Assembly: GCA_937888595.1 (NCBI GenBank)
Contig: CALARK010000012.1
Location: 62,001 to 126,000 of the forward strand
Direction: 5' to 3'
Length of the DNA: 64,000 nucleotides
DNA from: an uncultured Sterolibacteriaceae bacterium
GTDB taxonomy: Bacteria; Pseudomonadota; Gammaproteobacteria; Burkholderiales; Rhodocyclaceae
Shown here: positions 1 through 7,413 of the stretch, piece after piece
Layout: each line of letters starts with the position of its first letter
Numbering within the stretch: position 1 is the stretch's first letter
Notes under the pieces: generated by a model
The model's input: only the letters and a program-made list of their open reading frames with translations
What the model was told of the DNA's origin: nothing
Database searches by the model: none
Program-made: the position numbers and the translations under genes

Positions 1-215
1 TCTGCCGCATTCCCGGCTCCCTCAACTTCACCAATTCCGATGGCGTTCCACAGGAATGCGTCACGGTGGGCGCATCGACCACCGGAGGATCCAAGACCGC
101 CTCCAGCTATGGGGTCCTGTCCCTGAAGAACACCATGCAACCCTACTTCCGCGTCACCTCGCAAACGACGGGGCCCAGCAACACCGTCGCCTATTCCCAG
201 GTGATCCTGTACTGA
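1..215 (+). CDS. C-terminal end of a type IV pilus PilX-like minor pilin (partial)
   Basis: An open frame enters from the left edge (codons in phase with base 3) and stops with TGA at 213-215. Its last 70 residues include the stretch PYFRVTSQTTG and end in AYSQVILY, which resembles the C-terminus of PilX/PilW-type minor pilin assembly proteins, where an R(V/I)T(A/S) strand precedes the end. It lies 14 bases upstream of pilY1, the usual partner in the fimU-pilVWXY1E gene order, and that context drives the call. The N-terminal pilin signal lies outside the window, so the exact family member is not certain. Confidence 0.6.
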   Translation, partial: CRIPGSLNFTNSDGVPQECVTVGASTTGGSKTASSYGVLSLKNTMQPYFRVTSQTTGPSNTVAYSQVILY

Positions 216-229
216 CAAGGAGCACGGCA

Positions 230-3200
230 ATGACAACACTCCGTCCGATCATACTGGCCACCCTGCTGATCGCCGGCGGCATGCACTCGCTGCCGGCCAT
301 CGCTCTCACCGACATCTCCGATGTCCCGCTGTCCAGCGCATCGACCAGCACGGTCAAGCCGAACGTGATGTTCATTCTTGACGATTCGGGCTCGATGGCA
401 TGGGACTACATGCCCAACAACAGCAGCAACAACCCCGAGTACTCGGACTATGCCGTCGGCTATCGCAACCACCTGTGCAACTACGTCTATTACAACCCGG
501 CGGTCGACTACCAGATACCCAAGGATGCGGATGGGACCGATGTCTATAGCACCAACCAGACCGCATTTACAGGCGCCTACGCCAACGGCTTCTACTGCTA
601 CATGAACAACTGCGCCTCGAGCACGCAGTCGAAAACCAACCTGAGCACCAGCTTCCGCGCCAATAGCGACGACAGTTCGCAACCCGCCTATTATTGGAAA
701 TACCTCGGCGACTCTGCTGCGCCCGCATGGGCGGCAAGTACCGCCTATTCGAGCGGGATGATCCGTCGCCCGACTACCGCAAGCGGTTCCGTCTATACGG
801 TCATTACCACCGGTACCTCAGGCGCTACTGAACCTTCCTGGCCGACGACCGATGGAGCCACCGTCACCGACGGCACCGTGATCTGGGTGAAAGGCATCCT
901 GCCGACCAACAGTGTCTGCGACACACTGGTTACCGATCCTGCCGACGGCAGCCTGACCGATGTCAAGGAGATCTGTACCGACGGCACGCGCACCACCAGC
1001 ACGTGTGCCGCGCTATCGAAAACCACACTCTGGCAAAAAATCATCGTCAGTGCGTCTTCGGGCCCAGCGATCGCCGACCTCAATCGCGACAGCGCGATCG
1101 ATAGTTCGGATGCCGACGAAAGGCAGAATTTCGCCAACTGGTACACCTACTACCGCACCCGCGTCCTGATGATGAAGTCGTCATCGGGACGTGCCCTGTT
1201 CAGCCTGGGCGACAGCTATCGCGTGGGTTTCCTTACCATCCACCCCGGCACCTTCGGTACCAGCGGCGATGCCGATGGCGACAGCGTATCGTCGTCGAAA
1301 TTCCTCAAGGTCGCCGACTTCGATGCGACCCAGCGTGCGCTCTGGTTCGACATGCTTTTCTCGCAAGGAACCGGCTCCGCCACCCCCCTGCGAACGGCGC
1401 TGTCCGTGGCCGGCCGCTACTTCGCGGGCAAGAATGACCTGATCAACAAAAGCATGGTGCCGACCCAGGCTGACGATCCCGTCCAGTACTCCTGCCAGCA
1501 GAACTTCTCCATCCTGACGACCGACGGCTATTGGAACGACGGCGATGGCAAGCAGTTGAACGGCAGCTCGGACATGACCAACCAGGACGGCGTGATCTCG
1601 GAGCTGGATGCCTACAATCCGACAGGCAGCAAATTCGCCGTTTCGCCACACCCGATGTACGACGGTGCATCGGCCATTTATACATGGAACGCATTGTCGA
1701 AAGAATATCAGGTTGCTTCCTGCGTCTTCAGCACCCAGGTGCAGGAGCGGATCGTGCAGTGGCAGCAGCGGCGGGCGCGCTTCTATCGTTGCAAGGCGAA
1801 CGGTGACAGTTGCCAGGTGCTCAGCTTCGATTGCAGCAGCGGCACCGGCAGCTCCACCCGCCCCCTGTGCAAAATCACCAACGATACCGGCTGGGTTGAT
1901 CGAGCCACGTGCTCGGAAGGCTTCAACAATCCGACGACGACGCTGTGCCGGACCACGAGCGACACGGGCTGGCACGATGTAGGCAGCTGCACCTATTCGG
2001 CCCCCAGCGGCGGGCCGGAAACCTCCTGCCGGAACAATGATGTCAACGGCTACAAGCTTGAATACCGCACGACCACCACGTCTACAACCTACTCTGGCCC
2101 CGGTCAGCCCGGAACCCCGCTCAGTGGTCCGGACTGCACAACCGGGGGCTGGAGCGATGTGGATGGCATCTGCCATGCCAGCGCGCCCGCCATCCCGGGT
2201 GACGGCAGCAACGGCGCCTGCCCCCCTGCAGGCGGAGAAATCATCGGTGCAGGTCCCATCGCCCCACCCACCGGCTGTGCTGACTGGCCCTGCGAAACCT
2301 CGACCGCCAGCGGCGGCAGCAGCAACACCCTGGCCGATGTCGCTCAGTACTACTACAAGACCGACCTGCGCACCTCGGCGCTCGGCAACTGTACCGGTGC
2401 GCTCGGCGTCAGCGTCTGCGACAACAATGTCCCCTCAACTGGTACCGACAAAGAAGACGACAAGGCCAGCTGGCAACACATGACGACTTTCACCATGGGT
2501 CTCGGCCTATCGGGTACCCTCAGCTATTCGCCGACCTACAAGTCCGACACGACCGGCACCTTCGCTGACATTCGCAGAGGTGCAGTCAACTGGCCGATAC
2601 CGCCCAGCGGCGGCGACGATCCCAGGGCGCTCGATGACCTCTGGCACGCCGCGGTCAACGGGCGGGGTCAGTATTTCAGCGCCCGCGACCCCAACAGCGT
2701 GATCGACGGTCTGCAAAGCGCACTGTCCGGCATCAGCGCCCGCGTCGCCTCGGCTGCGGCGGCGGCAACTTCGAACCTGGAGCCCGTCGCCGGCGACAAC
2801 TTCGCCTACACGGCGAAATACGTCACCCAGCGCTGGACTGGCGAACTCGAGGCCCACGAGATCGACCTTGCCACCGGCGCGGTCAGCGGCACGGCCATCT
2901 GGTCGGCCGTCGAAAAACTGGCCGAGAAAGCGAAGAGCGCATGCGACAACCGCGACATCAAGCTCTTCCGCAACGGTGCGGTCGACAATCTCGTCGACTT
3001 CAAATGGAACAGCTATGCCTGCGACGTCGACGGAAACCCGACCGGTTCCGCCATCACCACCTTGAGCACCACCGAAAAGGCCCATTTCGACAACAGTGGC
3101 GCGGACACCCTGGGACTCTCGATTGACGAGATCGGCAACCTGAGCCAGTACCCGAACATGACCGACGGATCCGGAGGAACCGTCGATCAGCGTACCCTCG

Positions 3201-4858
3201 CCCGCGGCGCCAATCTGGTGAACTTCCTGCGCGGCCAGCGCGGCAAGGAAGGGTTCGACTCCGGCCCGCCGGCCACCTCCAATGACGCGAACAAGCTTTT
3301 CCGCCCGCGCGACAATGTGCTCGGCGACATCATCAGTGCCCAGCCGATCTTCGTGCGTGCGCCCTACGCCGAATACACGAACGATACGGACCCCGGCTAT
3401 GCGGCATTCCGCACCGCCAATGCCAGCAGGACACCGATGGTCTATGTGGCGGCGAACGACGGCATGCTGCATGCCTTCTATGCCGGCAACTCCATCGTCG
3501 ACACACAGGGTGGCGTGGAGGCCTGGGCCTTCATGCCGACGATGGTGCTGCCCAACCTCTACAAACTGGCAAGCGAGAACTATGCGACCCAGCACGTGTA
3601 CTCGGTGGACGGTACCCCGACCGCGGCGGATGTGTTCGACACGACCGCCTCTGCGGACTGCGCATCGGCCACGCCATCTGCCCCTGAAGCCTGCTGGAAG
3701 ACGATCCTCGTCGGCGGCCTCAACAAGGGCGGGCAGGGCTATTACGCGCTCGATATCAGCGACCCGGACAATCCCAAAGGCCTGTGGGAATTCAAGCGGA
3801 GTGCGACCTGCATCACCGTCGATACCGACCAGGTACCGACCAGCACGTCCTACGCCGACTGCCACATCGGCTATACCTACAATAATCCGATCGTCGGCAA
3901 GCTCTCCAACGGGCGCTGGGTCGTCATCGTCACGTCCGGCTACAACAATGATGATGGTATCGGTTACCTCTATGTGCTCGATGCAATCAGCGGCGAAGTC
4001 CTGTATCGAATCAGCACGGGGGTCGGCGATGCGGCGAATCCGAGCGGCTTGAACCACATCAACGCATGGGTGGACAACGCCCTGTTCGACAACACGATCC
4101 AGCGAGTTTACGGGGGCGACATGCTCGGCAACGTCTGGCGTTTCGATATCAACGACACGATCCTGCCCAGTGGCCGCGAAGCGACGCTGGTCGCCCAGGT
4201 CGTCGCCCCTGACAACACGCCCCAGCCGATCACGACCAAGCCTGAACTGGCAGAAGTGGCCGGAGCACCCTACGTGTTCGTCGCCAGCGGCCGCTATCTC
4301 GGTACGACTGACACGGCCCCGCCCTACCAGACCCAGACCGTCTGGGCCATCAAGGATCCGCTCTCGGACACGCCATTGAGCAACCTGCGCAGCACGCTAT
4401 CGCCCCGCACGATCAATAATGTCGGCAGCGGTCTGACGGCCTATCGGACCGTGATGGCAGCCAGTTGCGAAGCGCCCGACGGCTGGTATGCCGACCTGCC
4501 GGACAGCGGTGAGCGTGTGAACATCGACATGAAACTCCAGTTGGGCACACTGATCGTCCCGAGCAACGTGCCATCGACCAACGCCTGCAACATCGGTGGC
4601 TATGGCTGGTTGAACTACTTCAACTACCAGACGGGCTGCGCCGTGTCGAACAGCAGCAACGCCAGCGTCGGCGTACGTCTCGTCGGTGCGACCGGCACCG
4701 AATCGCTGGCCGTCGGCATCAACATCGTGCGCCTGCCGAACGGCAAGACCGTGGTCATCGCCACGACCTCGGCCGCCGAGCAGATCACGCTGGAGGCGCC
4801 GTTCGATACTCCGCCACCGGTCGGCAAGCGGGTCAGCTGGCGGGAGATCATCCAGTAA
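230..4858 (+). CDS. pilY1: PilY1-like type IV pilus tip/assembly protein
   Basis: The protein is 1542 residues, large as expected for PilY1, a calcium-dependent adhesin and pilus biogenesis factor at the cell surface. The ATG at 230 follows an AAGGAG ribosome site and gives a signal peptide (hydrophobic residues 6-25). A von Willebrand A-like MIDAS start, FILDDSGSM, lies at residues 48-56. A calcium-loop-like DLNRDSAIDSSD is near residue 283. The C-terminal PilY1 beta-propeller starts near residue 1027 (DNVLGDIISAQPIFV) and contains the blade sequence VYVAANDGMLHAF. Many cysteines in the middle third suggest a disulfide-rich secreted insert. It follows the pilin-like gene by 14 bases and precedes a TonB-like gene by 11, so the three are probably cotranscribed. 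The start lies well inside a longer open frame, and the signal peptide decides it. Confidence 0.9.
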   Translation: MTTLRPIILATLLIAGGMHSLPAIALTDISDVPLSSASTSTVKPNVMFILDDSGSMAWDYMPNNSSNNPEYSDYAVGYRNHLCNYVYYNPAVDYQIPKDADGTDVYSTNQTAFTGAYANGFYCYMNNCASSTQSKTNLSTSFRANSDDSSQPAYYWKYLGDSAAPAWAASTAYSSGMIRRPTTASGSVYTVITTGTSGATEPSWPTTDGATVTDGTVIWVKGILPTNSVCDTLVTDPADGSLTDVKEICTDGTRTTSTCAALSKTTLWQKIIVSASSGPAIADLNRDSAIDSSDADERQNFANWYTYYRTRVLMMKSSSGRALFSLGDSYRVGFLTIHPGTFGTSGDADGDSVSSSKFLKVADFDATQRALWFDMLFSQGTGSATPLRTALSVAGRYFAGKNDLINKSMVPTQADDPVQYSCQQNFSILTTDGYWNDGDGKQLNGSSDMTNQDGVISELDAYNPTGSKFAVSPHPMYDGASAIYTWNALSKEYQVASCVFSTQVQERIVQWQQRRARFYRCKANGDSCQVLSFDCSSGTGSSTRPLCKITNDTGWVDRATCSEGFNNPTTTLCRTTSDTGWHDVGSCTYSAPSGGPETSCRNNDVNGYKLEYRTTTTSTTYSGPGQPGTPLSGPDCTTGGWSDVDGICHASAPAIPGDGSNGACPPAGGEIIGAGPIAPPTGCADWPCETSTASGGSSNTLADVAQYYYKTDLRTSALGNCTGALGVSVCDNNVPSTGTDKEDDKASWQHMTTFTMGLGLSGTLSYSPTYKSDTTGTFADIRRGAVNWPIPPSGGDDPRALDDLWHAAVNGRGQYFSARDPNSVIDGLQSALSGISARVASAAAAATSNLEPVAGDNFAYTAKYVTQRWTGELEAHEIDLATGAVSGTAIWSAVEKLAEKAKSACDNRDIKLFRNGAVDNLVDFKWNSYACDVDGNPTGSAITTLSTTEKAHFDNSGADTLGLSIDEIGNLSQYPNMTDGSGGTVDQRTLARGANLVNFLRGQRGKEGFDSGPPATSNDANKLFRPRDNVLGDIISAQPIFVRAPYAEYTNDTDPGYAAFRTANASRTPMVYVAANDGMLHAFYAGNSIVDTQGGVEAWAFMPTMVLPNLYKLASENYATQHVYSVDGTPTAADVFDTTASADCASATPSAPEACWKTILVGGLNKGGQGYYALDISDPDNPKGLWEFKRSATCITVDTDQVPTSTSYADCHIGYTYNNPIVGKLSNGRWVVIVTSGYNNDDGIGYLYVLDAISGEVLYRISTGVGDAANPSGLNHINAWVDNALFDNTIQRVYGGDMLGNVWRFDINDTILPSGREATLVAQVVAPDNTPQPITTKPELAEVAGAPYVFVASGRYLGTTDTAPPYQTQTVWAIKDPLSDTPLSNLRSTLSPRTINNVGSGLTAYRTVMAASCEAPDGWYADLPDSGERVNIDMKLQLGTLIVPSNVPSTNACNIGGYGWLNYFNYQTGCAVSNSSNASVGVRLVGATGTESLAVGINIVRLPNGKTVVIATTSAAEQITLEAPFDTPPPVGKRVSWREIIQ

Positions 4859-4869
4859 TCCAAACTCGC

Positions 4870-5583
4870 ATGGCCGATAACGAAGCGAAGAGCCGGCCTG
4901 TCCGGCTCTTCGTCAGTCTGGCAGTCTCGCTTGGGCTGCACACGGCGATCCTCTCGATGACGCCCGGACTGCCGGCATGGATGACGTCGGCAGCGCGAAA
5001 TGCCATGCCGGCGGCCGTGACTCTGGCCGTGCATTTGCCCATCTCCGGCTCCCAGGCTCGAAAAAATGAAATGGCGCCGCCAATCATCAAGGCGGCCGCC
5101 GCCCCAGGAGCTCAGGCCCAGGCCCACGAGATCGAACCTTCTGCCAAATCGGTCCTGCCTTCCACGACCGACACCGCCGCGCCCAGCGGCCCGTCCGGCA
5201 TGTTTCCGGGGCCATGGTACTACCCGGCCCGCTACCTGCACCGCAGGCCGACGCCCCTGAAGCCGATCTGGCCGGACTATCCGGAATCCCTGGAAGACCA
5301 GCATGGCCGGGTGCGGATTCTGCTGTTGATCAACGAGGAAGGTGACGTCGATCAACACCGGATCGAGGTTTCCGAGCCGCCGGGGATGTTCGATGCTGCC
5401 GTGGTCGCCGCCTTCACCGCGGCCCGCTATGCGCCAGCCTTGATCGCCGGCTACCAGGTCAAGAGCCAGCTGCTTGCGGAAGTCAGTTTCGAGCCCGGTG
5501 CGCCACCCCGGGCGGATTTTTCCATCATGGGAACGGCGGGGCCGATTCAGTTGCCGGCCAGCTCCCTGGGCAGGGAAAACTGA
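4870..5583 (+). CDS. TonB-like C-terminal domain protein
   Basis: The protein has 237 residues. A hydrophobic N-terminal anchor (about residues 11-28) is followed by an Ala/Pro-rich spacer and a TonB C-terminal-like domain from about residue 135, with the typical strand pattern YPESLEDQHGRVRILLLINEEG. Such proteins span the inner membrane and push energy or force to outer-membrane partners. It is 11 bases after pilY1 and likely in the same transcript, so a role with the pilus or a nearby outer-membrane protein is possible, but no ExbB/ExbD is present. Its last 37 bases overlap the convergent end of ispH. Confidence 0.65.
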   Translation: MADNEAKSRPVRLFVSLAVSLGLHTAILSMTPGLPAWMTSAARNAMPAAVTLAVHLPISGSQARKNEMAPPIIKAAAAPGAQAQAHEIEPSAKSVLPSTTDTAAPSGPSGMFPGPWYYPARYLHRRPTPLKPIWPDYPESLEDQHGRVRILLLINEEGDVDQHRIEVSEPPGMFDAAVVAAFTAARYAPALIAGYQVKSQLLAEVSFEPGAPPRADFSIMGTAGPIQLPASSLGREN

Positions 5584-6488
5584 ATGCTCTCCTCCACGCC
5601 CGGCAACTGATGGACCTGGCTGCCCGGCACAAGCTCCAGATGCGCCACCACGTCACGTACCAGTTCCTCGGGGGCGGAAGCACCGGCCGTGACACCGACA
5701 TGTTGCTTGCCGACCATCCAGGCAGGATCGATCGATGCAGCATCATCCACCAGGTAGGCGGGAATGCCGAGATTCTCAGCCACCTCGCGCAGGCGATTCG
5801 AGTTCGAGCTGGTCTTCGATCCAACCACGATCACGACATCCACCTGCCGGGCCAGTACCTTCACCGCATCCTGCCGATTCTGCGTCGCATAGCAGATGTC
5901 GTCCTTCTTCGGGCCGACGATGTCGGGGAAGCGCGCCTTGAGTGCCGCGACGATCGCGGCGGCGTCGTCCACGGAAAGAGTCGTCTGGGTTACATAAGCA
6001 AGTTGTGCCGTCCCGCCGGCGCCGACTTTCAGCGACGCCACGTCTTCGGGTTTCTCGACGAGGTGCATGTGGCACTGCGCCGCGCCCATCTGGCCCATGG
6101 TTCCTTCGACCTCCGGGTGGCCGCGATGGCCGATCATCACGACTTCGCGGCCGGCCTTGCAGTGGCGTTCGACCTCCAGATGCACCTTGGTGACCAGCGG
6201 GCAGGTGGCGTCGAAGACCTTGAGGCCGCGCCGGTCGGCCTCCTCGCGCACGGCCTTCGGCACGCCGTGGGCGCTGAAGATGACCGTCGCCCCGTCGGGC
6301 ACTTCGTCGAGTTCATCGACGAAGATCGCGCCCTTGGCCTTGAGACCGTCGACGACGAAGCGGTTGTGCACCACTTCGTGGCGCACGTAGATCGGCGCAC
6401 CGAGCTTCTCGAGGGCCCGCTCGACGATGGCGATGGCGCGCTCGACACCGGCGCAGAAACCGCGGGGATTGGCGAGGAGAATTTCCAT
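5547..6488 (-). CDS. ispH: 4-hydroxy-3-methylbut-2-enyl diphosphate reductase
   Basis: This enzyme makes IPP and DMAPP from HMBPP in the last step of the MEP isoprenoid pathway, using a [4Fe-4S] cluster. The 313-residue protein has the three cluster cysteines at C12 (PRGFCAGV), C96 (FDATCPLV) and C199 (DDICYATQNRQ), plus SAHGV and GHPEVEGTMGQ. dxs and ispA of the same pathway lie about 11 kb away. It is the last gene of the minus-strand run lspA-fkpB-ispH, and its ATG overlaps the fkpB stop. Residues about 154-161 (KVGAGGTA) are encoded by a copy of the 24-bp dispersed repeat. They occupy a variable loop just before the conserved YVTQTTLSVDD, and compared with the E. coli protein as I remember it the loop is only about two residues longer. 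Confidence 0.97.
   Translation of the reverse strand: MEILLANPRGFCAGVERAIAIVERALEKLGAPIYVRHEVVHNRFVVDGLKAKGAIFVDELDEVPDGATVIFSAHGVPKAVREEADRRGLKVFDATCPLVTKVHLEVERHCKAGREVVMIGHRGHPEVEGTMGQMGAAQCHMHLVEKPEDVASLKVGAGGTAQLAYVTQTTLSVDDAAAIVAALKARFPDIVGPKKDDICYATQNRQDAVKVLARQVDVVIVVGSKTSSNSNRLREVAENLGIPAYLVDDAASIDPAWMVGKQHVGVTAGASAPEELVRDVVAHLELVPGSQVHQLPGVEESIQFSLPRELAGN
6007..6030 (+). repeat. Dispersed 24-bp repeat, copy 1 (in ispH)
   Basis: Full match to the consensus except that the T-run is three long. The gene-sense strand is the A-run-first orientation and reads K-V-G-A-G-G-T-A in a variable loop of IspH. Confidence 0.9.
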
Positions 6489-6922
6489 CAGAGGATTCCG
6501 ATCACTTCGACCTCGAAGCGGATCGACTTGCCGGCCAGCGGATGGTTGAAGTCGACCAGCGCCGAGCTATCGTCCAGTTCGCGTACGAGCCCGGCGAACT
6601 TGCCGCCATTGGGCGCGGCGAATTCGACGAGGGTCAGCACGCCGATGTCTTCACCACCGTTCGGCAGTTCGCTCTTCGGCATGCGCGTCAGCAGGTCGGG
6701 ATTGTGCGGGCCAAAGGCCTGGCCCGGCTCGAGCAGGAAGACGTGGCGCTCGCCGACCGGCAGGTCTTCGAGGCAGGCTTCGAGCGGCGGGGCGAGTTCG
6801 CCGCTGCCGAGTTGCAGGGTCGCCGGGGTGGAACCGAAGGTCGCGACGATCTCGGTATCGTCGGCGGTAGCGACACGGTAGTGCAACGTCACCAGGCTGT
6901 CTTTCTTGACGCACTCGGTCAT
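6488..6922 (-). CDS. fkpB: FKBP-type peptidyl-prolyl isomerase, SlpA/FkpB family
   Basis: The product has 144 residues. FKBP-family isomerases of the SlpA type catalyse cis-trans isomerisation of proline bonds and act as cytoplasmic chaperones. The fold is recognisable from LVTLHYRV near the N-terminus, GSGELAPPLEACLEDLPVG, the insert-in-flap region after FGPHNPDLL, and VDFNHPLAGKSIRFEVEV at the end. The ATG at 6922 was chosen because it overlaps the lspA stop (ATGA) and gives the family's normal N-terminus. The longer open frame upstream is lspA read in another frame. lspA-fkpB-ispH is a common proteobacterial order. Confidence 0.92.
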   Translation of the reverse strand: MTECVKKDSLVTLHYRVATADDTEIVATFGSTPATLQLGSGELAPPLEACLEDLPVGERHVFLLEPGQAFGPHNPDLLTRMPKSELPNGGEDIGVLTLVEFAAPNGGKFAGLVRELDDSSALVDFNHPLAGKSIRFEVEVIGIL

Positions 6923-7413
6923 GGTGCTTCCTTGTGGGTGAGCTGCTGCCAGAGCAGCAGGATGACGCCGACGGTAATGGCCGAGTCGGCGACGTTGAAG
7001 GCCGGCCAATGCCAGCCGGCGACATGGAAATCGAGGAAATCGACGACGGCGCCGAAGCGCAACCGGTCGATGACATTGCCGACCGCACCGCCGAGCACGA
7101 GGGCCAGCGCCATCGGCATCAGGCGTTCCTGCGCATGGCGGCGCAGCATGACGAGCAGCCAGGCGGAAATGACGAGTGCCAGCACGACGAAGAACCAGCG
7201 CTGCCAGCCGCCGGCATCGGCGAGAAAGCTGAACGATGCGCCGGGGTTGTACACCAGCACGAGATTGAAGAAGGACGTCACCGTCATTCGCTCGTGCAGG
7301 TGGAAGGCGGACAGCACCCAGGCCTTGCTGGCGTAGTCGAGCAGGAGGACGCCGCCGGCCAGCGCCAGCCAGCCCGCAAGCCTACGCGAAGGCACGCGCC
7401 TCGCCCGCCCCAT
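6919..7413 (-). CDS. lspA: Lipoprotein signal peptidase
   Basis: LspA is an inner-membrane aspartyl protease that cleaves prolipoprotein signal peptides after lipid modification. The 165-residue product has four hydrophobic segments. The catalytic aspartates lie in GNVIDRLRFG and FNVADS, and VYNPGASFSFL is the usual conserved stretch. The ATG at 7413 overlaps the last 32 bases of ileS. Later starts would remove part of the first membrane segment, and the longer open frame upstream reads into ileS. It follows ileS and precedes fkpB, the usual order in Proteobacteria. Confidence 0.93.
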   Translation of the reverse strand: MGRARRVPSRRLAGWLALAGGVLLLDYASKAWVLSAFHLHERMTVTSFFNLVLVYNPGASFSFLADAGGWQRWFFVVLALVISAWLLVMLRRHAQERLMPMALALVLGGAVGNVIDRLRFGAVVDFLDFHVAGWHWPAFNVADSAITVGVILLLWQQLTHKEAP